Source: Flaviaestuariibacter sp. | GTDB lineage: Bacteria; Bacteroidota; Bacteroidia; Chitinophagales; Chitinophagaceae | Assembly (NCBI GenBank): GCA_025963645.1 | Contig: JAOQAI010000005.1 | Span: forward strand, 62,001-126,000 | Direction: 5' to 3' | DNA length: 64,000 nucleotides | Shown: positions 15,508-24,362 of the stretch, one piece after another | How positions within the stretch are numbered: the first letter of the stretch is position 1 | Layout of the letters: each line of letters starts with the position of its first letter | Notes under the pieces: model-generated | Told to the model about the DNA's origin: nothing | What the model saw: only the letters and a program-made list of their open reading frames with translations | Databases searched by the model: none | Position numbers and translations under genes: made by a program

Positions 15508-16728
15508 ATGAGCAAAATAAAATTCTCACTTAAGAATGTATGGCCCCTTTTGAAAGCCGCGTTCAAAGGTTTTTTAGCGGACAAAGTGCCGAAGCTCAGC
15601 GCTTCATTGGCGTACTATACCATCTTCGCATTAGGCCCCCTGCTGGTGGTCATTATCACTGTTTGCGCGATCGTAATGGGCAGCGATGCCATCAACAATA
15701 CGATCTACAATCAAATGAATGACTTTGTAGGACCCGAAGCGGCCAAGCAAATGCAGGAGATCGTAAAAAATGCCTCGCTCAGTGGCAAAAGCCCTGTAGC
15801 GGCTATTATTAGCGGCATTGTATTGTTGATCGGCGCCACTTCCATCTTCGGCGAGATACAGGATTCCATCAACGATATCTGGGGGTTGAAGCCAAAACCA
15901 AAGGCTGGTATCTGGGTATTGATCAAAAACCGCTTGCTTTCGTTTGGCATCCTGGGCTCGCTGGGCTTCCTGATGCTGGTTTCGCTGGGGGCTACGGCGT
16001 TGGTAGAAACGATTGGCGACCGCCTGAAAGACAAATTTCCCGATGTGACCGTGGTGGTGTTTTATATCATTAACCTCGTACTTACCCTGGCAATAACGAC
16101 ATTGCTATTCGCCGTCATTTTCAGAGTGCTTCCGGATGCAAAGATCAAGTGGAAGGATGTTTGGGTAGGATCAATTGTCACGTCCTTATTCTTCCTGCTT
16201 GGAAAATTCGGGATTTCGTTTTATATCAGCAAGGCAGATGTGGGTGGTACGTATGGCACAGCAGGCTCGTTGGTTATTATCCTGGTCTGGATCTATTATT
16301 CTTCCATGATCCTTTATTTTGGAGCCGAGTTCACGAAGGCCTATGTCATGGCGCACGGCGACCCGATACACCCGAATAAATACGCGGTAACGATTGAAAA
16401 AGTGGAAATAGATAAGGGCAAACAATCGGTGCAGCAGGTAGAAAAGAATGCGGGCAAGCAGGAAGCAAAAGGGTCACCGCACCAACCGGCTGCCGCACCG
16501 AAAAAGCACGTTGTACCGCCTTACAATGCCAAGACAGCATCTTCTGCCTCTTACACTGAATCAAGGTCAACCCCATCCCGCCCAAAACCGGCAGCATCGC
16601 CATTGGCCTATGCAAAAAGCGAAGCGCCGGCAAGGGGCACTCACCTAAGCGGCGTTCCGGCTATCGCCGTGGGATTAGTGGCTTTCGTGGTGGAGTTTGT
16701 CCGTTCCAATCGTAGCTCAGGCTATTGA
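15508..16728 (+). CDS. YihY/virulence factor BrkB family membrane protein
   Basis: 406 aa. Six predicted membrane segments of the YihY/BrkB family (about 25-285), with the signatures LSASLAYYTIFALGPLLVV, FGEIQDSINDIWGLKPKP and GTAGSLVIILVWIYYSSMILYFGAEFTKAY. The function is unknown despite the old RNase BN name. Unusual is a C-terminal tail of about 110 residues, rich in Lys, Ala, Pro and Ser, ending in a further hydrophobic stretch (VPAIAVGLVAFVVEFV). Trm D lies 105 bp upstream; the spacer carries a CACCAAATCTTCAAATTC word. Confidence 0.88.
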   Translation: MSKIKFSLKNVWPLLKAAFKGFLADKVPKLSASLAYYTIFALGPLLVVIITVCAIVMGSDAINNTIYNQMNDFVGPEAAKQMQEIVKNASLSGKSPVAAIISGIVLLIGATSIFGEIQDSINDIWGLKPKPKAGIWVLIKNRLLSFGILGSLGFLMLVSLGATALVETIGDRLKDKFPDVTVVVFYIINLVLTLAITTLLFAVIFRVLPDAKIKWKDVWVGSIVTSLFFLLGKFGISFYISKADVGGTYGTAGSLVIILVWIYYSSMILYFGAEFTKAYVMAHGDPIHPNKYAVTIEKVEIDKGKQSVQQVEKNAGKQEAKGSPHQPAAAPKKHVVPPYNAKTASSASYTESRSTPSRPKPAASPLAYAKSEAPARGTHLSGVPAIAVGLVAFVVEFVRSNRSSGY

Positions 16729-16916
16729 AGTAATAAACCTAGATAAGCCATAGTGCCTCCAATGGCTTCTTCGGGTATAAAGGCTATACCATTTTGGTTC
16801 CGGACGACTTTCAGATTGGGCTGCAGCCAGGCTTGCGCTTCTGTTGCTTGCGGTACTACTGTTGCCAATCTAAGGGTCCGGCAGAACTTTTGCAATACAT
16901 CCTTAAAATAGATACT

Positions 16917-17084
16917 ATGGCACGGTTTAACTATTTGTGGATTTGCTTTATTGCTTTGGCTATGACGCTCACCTCCTGCGAAGTCGTAGGCGGGATTTTT
17001 AAAGCCGGTTTCTGGACGGCTATTATCATTGTTGTTATTGTAGTGTCCTTGATCCTGTGGCTGTTGGGTAAACGTCGCCGTTAG
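16917..17084 (+). CDS. Tiny membrane lipoprotein, conserved in Bacteroidota
   Basis: 55 aa from ATG 16917. An N-terminal hydrophobic stretch ends in a lipobox, LTSC (Cys at about 20), followed by EVVGGIFKAG, a single membrane segment and a basic tail LLGKRRR. Proteins of this size and sequence are often mislabelled phosphatidate cytidylyltransferase; nothing here supports that activity. The longer frame upstream lacks features. It overlaps the stop of the convergent phosphoesterase gene by 4 bp. Confidence 0.75.
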   Translation: MARFNYLWICFIALAMTLTSCEVVGGIFKAGFWTAIIIVVIVVSLILWLLGKRRR

Positions 17085-18925
17085 TCAACCCCCTTCAGCA
17101 AACATATTTTTCCATCCATGGTGGATGCAATAAGCCTTTGGCTATCCAGCACGTTTACGGTATTCACCATGGAATTATCAATCTTGTATTTCCAAACGAG
17201 CTTTTGCCCCAGTGGGTCAATGGCATATACGATCCCATTCCTCGTGCCGAAATAAAGAGTGCCGCTTTTTTCAATAAGCATGGATGGCGCATGTTCATAG
17301 CCATAACCAGCAGGTATTTTCCAGACTTCTGTTTTCTCCCTGCCGGCTTTGAAAGCCACCAATGTATCCTGCATTGTTTTTCCATAGACCCAGCCGCCGT
17401 CTTCCGAGATACCAATACTTTCCCGAACGGTGGCTTCATTGGTTCGCCATAGTGTTTTACCGGAATAAAGATCGATAGCCGTGAAATAACGGTCGGGTGC
17501 TGCGATGTAAACCACGCCATTCCTAACCACTGGAATGCAGGCGGCTGGCGAATAATTGATCACGGACGAGCCATTGCTCCACTTCCATTTTAAGCTCCCG
17601 GTTGTTTTATCCAATGCGTATAAATAGCGGTCCCACGCACCGAAAATGACAAGACTATCAGTGAGTACAGGCTTGCTCGTGATCGGTCCTTCCACACCGC
17701 CAAACTGCCACTTTTCTTTTCCGGTAGCTAAATCAAGAGCCCTGAAATGATGATCGCTCCCCCCGATATAAACTGTTCCATTTTGTACCACGGGAGCACC
17801 AAGCACCGAAGCGCCTGTCGCTGTTTTCCATTTTAGTTTTCCTTTTCCGCTTAAGCAATAAATGGCTCCATCCGCGGAACCAAACACGATATTATCCCCC
17901 GCTGCGGCCGGTGAAGAGAAGACCGGCCCGCCGGTTTGATAACTCCATTTGCGTTTGCCCTTATCCAGGCTTAAGGCTTCTATTAATCCATCCTGGTTTC
18001 CATAAATCACCAGGTTATTTATTACTACAGGAGTGGAGATGACATTAGCGGCAGAACTGTACGTCCACGCCGGTTTTACGGCATTATTATATTGTTGGTT
18101 GACAGAAAAATCAGGACGTGGATACAGCTTTGCTTTATCATATACTTGTTTTTGTAAAGCGATCCCCTTCCATGCCTTTTCTCCCTTCGATACCGGCTTC
18201 CGTTCCGTGAAAAGAATGCTATCCATACGAACATCTACCAGGTTATAACCGCCTTCCGTTGCTTTTGCCCGCAGGTTCGATCGGCCCATGACTGCCGGAA
18301 TGTCTTCGGCTTTTACCGGGCGGTTGTTGTGCCCATGGCCACAAAGCGCCAAAATCGTATTCTTTTCTTTCAGCATATCCACTACCTCGTACCAGTTGTC
18401 CAATCCTTCATCCAGCGGGTAATGATTAAGAAAGACAACGGGCTCATCCGCGCTGATGGCGGCTAATTGCGCCTTCATCCAGTTCATATTGCTGCGGGGC
18501 ACATGCCCGTCGCTCATGCGCACATACGGACCTGAGGCGCAACCGATAAAGTTGATGCCATTATGCTTGAAGAGAAACTTATCGCTGCCAAAGATGGTTG
18601 TAAAGGATAGGCCGCCGCTTTCGCTCCAGCCGGTATCGTGGTTGCCGGGTATGATATAGTATTTAACACGCAGGCTATCAAGTATCTGTTTGGCAAGCGC
18701 TATCTCACGGTTGGTGCCCAGTTCTGTTATATCGCCGGTGATCACCACAAAGGCAATGTCGTTCATGGAATTGATGTCCGCCACTGTCCGGCGCAGGTCT
18801 TCTTCTGCACCGCCGTTTGGAGAACCAATATGCGTATCGCTGATAAAAGCAAAACGGAAAGGAGTGGTTTGCGCCTGAAGAAAGATAGTGGGTAAACAGA
18901 AAGCAAATAGGAGCAGTCGTTTCAT
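17081..18925 (-). CDS. Metallophosphoesterase fused to PQQ-like beta-propeller
   Basis: 614 aa from ATG 18925. Signal peptide (MKRLLLFAFCLPTIFLQAQ), then a calcineurin-like phosphoesterase domain (about 25-270) with AFISDTHIGSP, VVITGDITELG, IPGNHDTGW, VFLNHYP and CGHGHNNRP giving the full di-metal ligand set. Residues about 300-614 form a PQQ/WD40-like propeller with repeated GxxYxxDxxTGxxxWxxxxG blades (LDLATGKEKWQFGG, LDKTTGSLKWKWSNG, IDLYSGKTLWRTNE). Probably a periplasmic or surface hydrolase; its substrate is unknown. Confidence 0.88.
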   Translation of the reverse strand: MKRLLLFAFCLPTIFLQAQTTPFRFAFISDTHIGSPNGGAEEDLRRTVADINSMNDIAFVVITGDITELGTNREIALAKQILDSLRVKYYIIPGNHDTGWSESGGLSFTTIFGSDKFLFKHNGINFIGCASGPYVRMSDGHVPRSNMNWMKAQLAAISADEPVVFLNHYPLDEGLDNWYEVVDMLKEKNTILALCGHGHNNRPVKAEDIPAVMGRSNLRAKATEGGYNLVDVRMDSILFTERKPVSKGEKAWKGIALQKQVYDKAKLYPRPDFSVNQQYNNAVKPAWTYSSAANVISTPVVINNLVIYGNQDGLIEALSLDKGKRKWSYQTGGPVFSSPAAAGDNIVFGSADGAIYCLSGKGKLKWKTATGASVLGAPVVQNGTVYIGGSDHHFRALDLATGKEKWQFGGVEGPITSKPVLTDSLVIFGAWDRYLYALDKTTGSLKWKWSNGSSVINYSPAACIPVVRNGVVYIAAPDRYFTAIDLYSGKTLWRTNEATVRESIGISEDGGWVYGKTMQDTLVAFKAGREKTEVWKIPAGYGYEHAPSMLIEKSGTLYFGTRNGIVYAIDPLGQKLVWKYKIDNSMVNTVNVLDSQRLIASTMDGKICLLKGVD

Positions 18926-18973
18926 GCCAAGATACAACCTAGCACCAGGCCTGCAAAAAGGAAAGAGACTTGC

Positions 18974-19162
18974 TTAGTCCGCTTCCATCTCTTGCAGCAC
19001 CGATGCGCCATGGCCTATCACGGCCAGCTCTATATCGGCATCGGAAAGCTCGCCACGGATGGTCAGCTTCCTTTTATTTGTATTGCATTTATCTATATTG
19101 ATGACCTCTGAATATTCAGAAAGGTCTTCCAGGGATGTGAATTGTAGAATAACGCGTTTCAT
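18974..19162 (-). CDS. Small conserved hypothetical protein
   Basis: 62 aa, MKRVILQFTSLEDLSEYSEV to the end; predicted alternating strands and helix, soluble, acidic C-terminus (VLQEMEAD). It looks like a small standalone domain seen in Chitinophagaceae, function unknown. Codon use matches the neighbours. It is 49 bp upstream of the phosphoesterase gene in the same direction. Confidence 0.62.
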   Translation of the reverse strand: MKRVILQFTSLEDLSEYSEVINIDKCNTNKRKLTIRGELSDADIELAVIGHGASVLQEMEAD

Positions 19163-19327
19163 AAGTTTATATGTACCAATATTATTCCAAAAGAGGATAA
19201 ATTTAGGGGTTGGAGTGCCAAGTCTTCTTCCGCTAATTTAATTTGTTTCCCGACATTATTAGTGTGTTTGTCTTATACCTTTTTATGTTGCCTGCTTTAG
19301 TTAGCCGAAACATCTTAACTTGACTTC

Positions 19328-20185
19328 TTGTTGCACCCTTCCACCATACAACTGCTCCGGCTGCATTTTTCGCTCTTCCTCTTGCCGGTTTATCTCTTTG
19401 CCCTGAGCCAGTTGCCGCAGGTGGAATGGGGCACTGCTATCCTTGTTTTTTTCATCCTGCACGGGCTGGTGTATCCCGCCAGCAATGGCTACAATTCGTA
19501 TATGGACAGGGACAGCTCGCCCATTGGCGGACTGGAGAAGCCTCTGCAGCCCACCCGCCAACTATTCTATGTGTCGGTCGGGATGGATGCGGTGGCGATA
19601 CTCGCTTCTTTCTTTGTCAGCCTGCCCTTCGTAACAGGGATTATTGTTTATATACTCGCGTCGAGGGCTTACAGTTACCGCGGCATCCGGCTCAAGCGCT
19701 TCCCGGTAGCAGGTTTTCTTACCGTGTTTATCTTCCAGGGCGCATTGATTTTTTTCATTACCTATCATGGCTGCCACCCGCAGCAGTCGGTAGATGTTCC
19801 TCTGCTGCCCATGATCCTTTCCAGTCTCCTCATTGGGGCGCTGTACCCGCTTACGCAGGTCTATCAACACGAAGAGGATATAGCGGATGGGGTAACGACC
19901 ATCAGTTACCAGCTTGGCAAGCGGGGCACTTTCCTTTTCAGCATGCTGCAGTTTGTAGCAGCCACGGTGTTGTTCTTTTTTATGTTTCGCCGGCAAGAGG
20001 CGCTGAACCTTTGGTGGATCTATTTGGTTATGCTACTGCCGGCGGTCGGTTTTTTCCTGGCATGGATGGCAAAGGTGTGGAGGGAGGAAACGGCGGCAGA
20101 TTTCAAGCACAGTTTTCGCATGAACCTGCTTGCTACGCTTTGCACCACGGCTTATTTTATTACCCTTAACCTCATAAAGCATTGA
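19328..20185 (+). CDS. UbiA-family prenyltransferase-like membrane protein
   Basis: 285 aa, TTG start. Around eight membrane segments. The first Asp-rich motif is NGYNSYMDRDSSPIGG (N-x3-[Y]-x-D-x-D type, about 57-72) and the second YQHEEDIADGVTTISYQLGK (about 178-197), the UbiA prenyl-diphosphate/Mg sites. UbiA enzymes attach isoprenoid chains to aromatic or other acceptors at the membrane. Its stop overlaps the start of the type III PKS gene (TTGA), so it is the first gene of a coupled four-gene operon and likely prenylates or otherwise modifies the polyketide. Confidence 0.85.
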   Translation: MLHPSTIQLLRLHFSLFLLPVYLFALSQLPQVEWGTAILVFFILHGLVYPASNGYNSYMDRDSSPIGGLEKPLQPTRQLFYVSVGMDAVAILASFFVSLPFVTGIIVYILASRAYSYRGIRLKRFPVAGFLTVFIFQGALIFFITYHGCHPQQSVDVPLLPMILSSLLIGALYPLTQVYQHEEDIADGVTTISYQLGKRGTFLFSMLQFVAATVLFFFMFRRQEALNLWWIYLVMLLPAVGFFLAWMAKVWREETAADFKHSFRMNLLATLCTTAYFITLNLIKH

Positions 20186-21264
20186 GCAAGATTCTTTCGA
20201 TAGGGACCGCACTGCCCGCTTATTGCCATTCCCAAATGGACATTCTCACATTCATGCAACAAGTGTATGCCGCAAACGAAGTGGACAAGCGCAAGATGCG
20301 GTTTCTATATACACAAAGCGGCATTAAGCAACGTTATTCGGTGATAGCGGATTACAGCCGTCCCCTGTCGGAGTGGAAGTTCTACCCGCAAAGTGAAAAC
20401 CTCGAACCCTTTCCCTCCCTGGAACAGCGCATGACGGTTTACAATAAGCAGGCGCCCCTGTTATCGGTAGATGCCGTGCGGGACTGCCTGGATCATAAGC
20501 ATTCGCACAAGGACATCACGCACCTGATAACCGTTAGCTGCACCGGCATGAGCGCACCGGGGCTCGACCTGCAGGTGATGGAACTGCTGGACCTCGAGAA
20601 AGATATATCACGAACCTCCATCAACTTCATGGGTTGCTATGCAGCTATTCATGCACTCAAGCAAGCTGATGCCATCTGCCGGAGTGATGAAAAAGCACAA
20701 GTGCTGATTGTGTGTACGGAACTTTGCACGCTGCACTTTCAGCGCGAGGGCACGATGGATAATATCACTTCCGCCTTATTGTTTGGCGACGGCTCGGCAG
20801 CGGCATTGGTAGTAGGCAATGAGGTGGAAGGAGAAGGCTTGCACCTCGATCATTTTTACAGCGAAGTGATCCCGAAAGGCAAGCGCGACATGGCCTGGGA
20901 GCTTTCTTCCACCGGCTTTCTAATGACGCTCAGCGGCTATATCCCCGATCTTATTGAAGAAGACTTTGCGCCTATCATTTCCCGGGCAATGGCAAAAGAA
21001 GGGGGGGGGATAAATGAAGTAACCGATTGGTGCATACACCCCGGCGGCAAACGGATACTGGAAGCGATTCATAAAAGCCTCGGCTTTGCCAATGGGCAAT
21101 TGGCACATTCCTACGAAGTGCTCAACGAGGTCGGCAATCTTTCTTCCGCCACCATTTTATTTGTGCTGAAACAAAAGCTCGCGGAGAAAAAACCGATGCG
21201 GAAGATGGTGGGTGCCGCCTTTGGCCCGGGCTTGACCGTAGAAACCTTTACTGCACATTACTGA
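20182..21264 (+). CDS. Type III polyketide synthase (chalcone/stilbene synthase family)
   Basis: 360 aa, TTG start overlapping the upstream stop. The catalytic triad is complete: Cys152 in NFMGCYAAIHAL, His286 in WCIHPGGKRI and Asn319 in EVGNLSSATILF. It also has ITVSCTGMSAPGLD (about 112-125) and the C-terminal AAFGPGLTVE loop. Homodimeric enzymes of this type extend an acyl-CoA starter with malonyl-CoA to pyrones or resorcinols; bacterial members often use fatty acyl starters. A run of nine G at 21001-21009 lies just before the His codon. It overlaps the next gene by one base. Confidence 0.93.
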   Translation: MSKILSIGTALPAYCHSQMDILTFMQQVYAANEVDKRKMRFLYTQSGIKQRYSVIADYSRPLSEWKFYPQSENLEPFPSLEQRMTVYNKQAPLLSVDAVRDCLDHKHSHKDITHLITVSCTGMSAPGLDLQVMELLDLEKDISRTSINFMGCYAAIHALKQADAICRSDEKAQVLIVCTELCTLHFQREGTMDNITSALLFGDGSAAALVVGNEVEGEGLHLDHFYSEVIPKGKRDMAWELSSTGFLMTLSGYIPDLIEEDFAPIISRAMAKEGGGINEVTDWCIHPGGKRILEAIHKSLGFANGQLAHSYEVLNEVGNLSSATILFVLKQKLAEKKPMRKMVGAAFGPGLTVETFTAHY

Positions 21265-21965
21265 TGCCGGATTTTGCTAAAAGAAGTGATAGTAAAGAAC
21301 TGCTTGATGGTAATGCTATTCCATTTGAAGACATCCGGCAGAACATGGAGGAGTTGGATGCCATTAACCACCGCTTGGGCGGGCACCGCATTACGATCCT
21401 GGGTGTAAAAGCAATCCTTAAGAAATGGAATAACAGTAGTCCTGTACATGTCGTGGAGATCGGCTGTGGCGGCGGGGATAATTTACGGGTTGTAAAGAAT
21501 TGGGGGGTGCAAAAAGGCTTACAATTTCAGCTGACCGGCATTGACATAAATCCCGAATGCATCCGTTTTGCACAAGAGAAAAAAGGGAACGAGGGCATGC
21601 AATTCATTTGCGCAGATTATAGAGAAGCGGTTTTAACGCACCAGCCCGATATAGTCTTTTCCTCCTTGTTTTGTCATCATTTTACGGACGCAGAATTGGT
21701 AGCGCAATTAACCTGGATGCGGCAAAACAGTAGCCTTGGCTTTTTTATCAATGATCTTCACCGGCATCCACTGGCATACTACTCCATGCAATTTCTTACT
21801 AAAGCTTTTTCTAAAAGTTACCTCGTTAAGAATGATGCGCCCTTGTCTGTAATGCGCGGCTTTAAAAGAAAAGAATGGAAGACTCTTTTAAAAGAAGCAG
21901 GCTTACAAAACACCAATGTGCAATGGCAGTGGGCTTTCCGATGGCTTATCCTATCTTACTCCTGA
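21264..21965 (+). CDS. Class I SAM-dependent methyltransferase (polyketide operon)
   Basis: 233 aa. SAM-binding motif VHVVEIGCGGGDNLRVV (about 55-71), motif II acidic residue in LTGIDINPECI (about 89-99), and FSSLFCHHFTDAELV. By context it methylates a hydroxyl or ring carbon of the polyketide product. Its ATG overlaps the PKS TGA, and its stop is directly followed by the oxidoreductase ATG, so the four genes form one translation unit. Confidence 0.87.
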   Translation: MPDFAKRSDSKELLDGNAIPFEDIRQNMEELDAINHRLGGHRITILGVKAILKKWNNSSPVHVVEIGCGGGDNLRVVKNWGVQKGLQFQLTGIDINPECIRFAQEKKGNEGMQFICADYREAVLTHQPDIVFSSLFCHHFTDAELVAQLTWMRQNSSLGFFINDLHRHPLAYYSMQFLTKAFSKSYLVKNDAPLSVMRGFKRKEWKTLLKEAGLQNTNVQWQWAFRWLILSYS

Positions 21966-23120
21966 ATGGACATCTTACAACCAAAATATGATGTGGCTAT
22001 CGTGGGCGGTGGACTGGCTGGCTTAGCCTGTGCCATTCGGTTGCGTAAAGGTGGCAATTCGGTTGTGCTGTTTGAGAAAGAGGCTTTTCCGTTTCACCGG
22101 GTTTGCGGTGAGTATATCAGTATGGAAAGCTGGGATTTTTTGAAACAGCTTGGCGTACCGTTGGATAGCATGAACCTGCCGAAGATCGATACCTTGCAAT
22201 TAACCGCTCCTAAGGGGACCTCTTTTACAACCCCTTTGCCATTAGGTGGCTTTGGTATCAGCCGCTATACTTTGGATGCATTGCTGGCTGCCAAGGCAAA
22301 AGAATGGGGGGTGCATTTGCTGGAAGAAACAAAAGTAGAAGAGGTGGTTTTTAATGGAGATCATACAGTAAGCTTTACCACAAAAGGCGGCGGCAGGCAA
22401 GAAGTGAACGCAATGGTTTGTTGTGCTGCCTGGGGAAAGCGCAGCAACCTTGATGTAAAATGGAACCGGTCCTTCCTCAGCCGGCAGGATAAGCGATTGC
22501 AAAATTTTGTGGGAATAAAATATCACCTGAAAGCGGATTGGCCGGCAAGTACGATAGGACTGCACAATTTCAAGGATGGGTATTGCGGTATCTCTCGAAT
22601 AGAAGAAGGGAAATACTGCCTTTGTTATATGGTGAAGGCGGATGAACTGAAGTCGCGGCAAGGCGATATAAAGCGCCTGGAGAGGGAAGTGTTAAGCGGG
22701 AACCCGCATCTTAAAAAATTATTGGCTGAAAGTGGAGTATTGGAAGGCTTCCCGGTAACTATTTCGCAGATAAATTTTAGTCCAAAGACATTGGTTGAAA
22801 ACCATGTTTTAATGATCGGCGACGCTGCCGGGATGATCACGCCGCTTTGCGGCAACGGTATGAGTATCGCATTGCATACGGGTAAAATAGCGAGTGATAA
22901 GATTCATCACTTCTTAGCAGGAAAAACAGACCGCGACACCATGGAACGGGATTACGCCAGGGAATGGAAGGGACAGTTTGCAGCACGTTTGAGGCGGGGT
23001 AGATGGTTGCAATGGTTCTTTGGCAGCACAGGGTTAAGCAATGCTTTTGTGGGAGCTTTCAAACGGTTCCCCTTTTTAGCCAGCCCGGTTATCCGTAGTA
23101 CGCATGGGAACCTCTTTTAA
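21966..23120 (+). CDS. FAD-dependent oxidoreductase (geranylgeranyl reductase/monooxygenase-like)
   Basis: 384 aa. N-terminal dinucleotide-binding fold YDVAIVGGGLAGLACAIRL (about 8-26), substrate-side HRVCGEYIS, and the second FAD motif MIGDAAGMITPLCGNGMSIA (about 281-300). The family includes geranylgeranyl reductases and aromatic hydroxylases. In this operon it probably hydroxylates or reduces the product of the type III PKS; a flavin hydroxylase next to a PKS III and a methyltransferase is also the make-up of the srsABC phenolic lipid operon of Streptomyces griseus. Confidence 0.88.
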   Translation: MDILQPKYDVAIVGGGLAGLACAIRLRKGGNSVVLFEKEAFPFHRVCGEYISMESWDFLKQLGVPLDSMNLPKIDTLQLTAPKGTSFTTPLPLGGFGISRYTLDALLAAKAKEWGVHLLEETKVEEVVFNGDHTVSFTTKGGGRQEVNAMVCCAAWGKRSNLDVKWNRSFLSRQDKRLQNFVGIKYHLKADWPASTIGLHNFKDGYCGISRIEEGKYCLCYMVKADELKSRQGDIKRLEREVLSGNPHLKKLLAESGVLEGFPVTISQINFSPKTLVENHVLMIGDAAGMITPLCGNGMSIALHTGKIASDKIHHFLAGKTDRDTMERDYAREWKGQFAARLRRGRWLQWFFGSTGLSNAFVGAFKRFPFLASPVIRSTHGNLF

Positions 23121-23160
23121 GGCATGAGCTTTGTAATTTTATAGGCTTCAATTAAGATGT

Positions 23161-23529
23161 ATGACGCAAGGTAAAAAGACAGTGGTTTTAGGCGCTTCGG
23201 AAAACCCTTCCCGTTACAGCTATCTGGCCATCCGGAAGCTAACGGCGCACCAGCACCCGGTGGTAGCAGTTGGTAGAAAGAAAGGCAATGTGGCGGGTAT
23301 TGATATTAGTACGGACCAGGTGGCTGCCGAAGACGTTGATACTATTACGCTTTACCTGAATCCAACCAATCAGCAACCTTACTACGATTACATCTTAGGC
23401 CTCAAGCCACGGCGTATCATCTTTAACCCAGGCACCGAAAATGAAGAGTTGATTGAGAGAGCGGAAGCGGCCGGAATTGAACCGGTAATTGCCTGCACCT
23501 TGGTAATGCTGAGTACGGGTCAGTACTAA
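23161..23529 (+). CDS. CoA-binding domain protein
   Basis: 122 aa Rossmann-like CoA_binding_2 domain: KTVVLGASENPSRYSYLAI (about 4-22), VAVGRKKG, and IIFNPGTENEELIERAEAAG. Homologues bind CoA or nucleotide with unknown outcome. It follows the polyketide operon by 40 bp but carries no sign of a role in it. No stop hairpin is seen between them, so co-transcription is possible. Confidence 0.85.
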   Translation: MTQGKKTVVLGASENPSRYSYLAIRKLTAHQHPVVAVGRKKGNVAGIDISTDQVAAEDVDTITLYLNPTNQQPYYDYILGLKPRRIIFNPGTENEELIERAEAAGIEPVIACTLVMLSTGQY

Positions 23530-23845
23530 GTTGTTGCCGCAGTACTTCAGAAAATAAAAGTGTTCAGCCTTATGTAATGTTAACCGGATAACAACTTATC
23601 TCTTTTAGATTTTATTATTTGGCGTTATCCCATCTTCAACAGATGCCATTTTTTTATGCTACGGCAGAGCTGGCGCTATTTTCAGGAACTAAATAGACCT
23701 TTTCCCCTACAGTTTTAAGGGTTTCGGCGAAACTTTTAACAAACGGTTTTTTTTGGTGACAACTTTATGTACCGTCACCAATGAAAACCTAAGCTTTGAA
23801 AGGAGCTGCAGAAGTTTTGACCTACAACTTTTAAAACACCTTCCG
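23530..23845. other. Spacer, 316 bp, no gene seen
   Basis: AT-rich in the middle (TTTTAGATTTTATTATTTGG). No convincing terminator, RNA or promoter pair. Short ORFs here lack any coding character. It probably holds the promoter of the downstream secreted protein/metalloprotease pair. Confidence 0.5.
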
Positions 23846-24310
23846 ATGAAAAACCTACCAACCGGCATTCTTTGTATCGTATTCAGCTTTCTCTGCTTTT
23901 TTGCCTCCGCGCAAAAAGAGGATCTTATCAACGAACCGGATTACAACAAACCAAAGCTTTTCGCTGACCTGCCTCAGAAATTTGATGTAAATATTCCAGC
24001 ACTGGAAACCTTACTGGACTTACCGGAAGGGCAGCCGGTCAACATTCCGCTTACCCAAAACAAGCGCTACCAGGGAGTGGTGGTTTCTAAGTCGAACCCT
24101 GCAGACCCTTCTGTAAAAAGCATTGTGATCAACTCCACCAATAAGCAAGGCGCCACCTTTACTTTCACCCGTATCCGCAACGAAGATGGCAGCTTCGAGT
24201 ATATCGGCCGCATCATTAGCTATAAGAACAGCGATGCTTTTGAGCTGGTAAAAGAAGGGGCCAGCTATCGCCTGGTTAAGCGGCATTTGTATGACCTTTT
24301 TAATGAATAA
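23846..24310 (+). CDS. Small secreted protein paired with a metalloprotease
   Basis: 154 aa from ATG 23846. Signal peptide MKNLPTGILCIVFSFLCFFA ending at SAQ; mature part begins KEDLINEPDYN and holds LPQKFDVNIPALETLLDLPEGQPVNIPL, then a beta-rich domain. No domain recognised. It lies 52 bp upstream of a secreted HExxH metalloprotease, and that protease has a very short N-terminal prosegment. An inhibitor, chaperone or split propeptide is a reasonable guess from context only. Confidence 0.78.
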   Translation: MKNLPTGILCIVFSFLCFFASAQKEDLINEPDYNKPKLFADLPQKFDVNIPALETLLDLPEGQPVNIPLTQNKRYQGVVVSKSNPADPSVKSIVINSTNKQGATFTFTRIRNEDGSFEYIGRIISYKNSDAFELVKEGASYRLVKRHLYDLFNE

Positions 24311-24362
24311 CACGCCATCTGTTCTAAGCAATTCTCACTTAACCTGACCTAAAAAACCCAAC

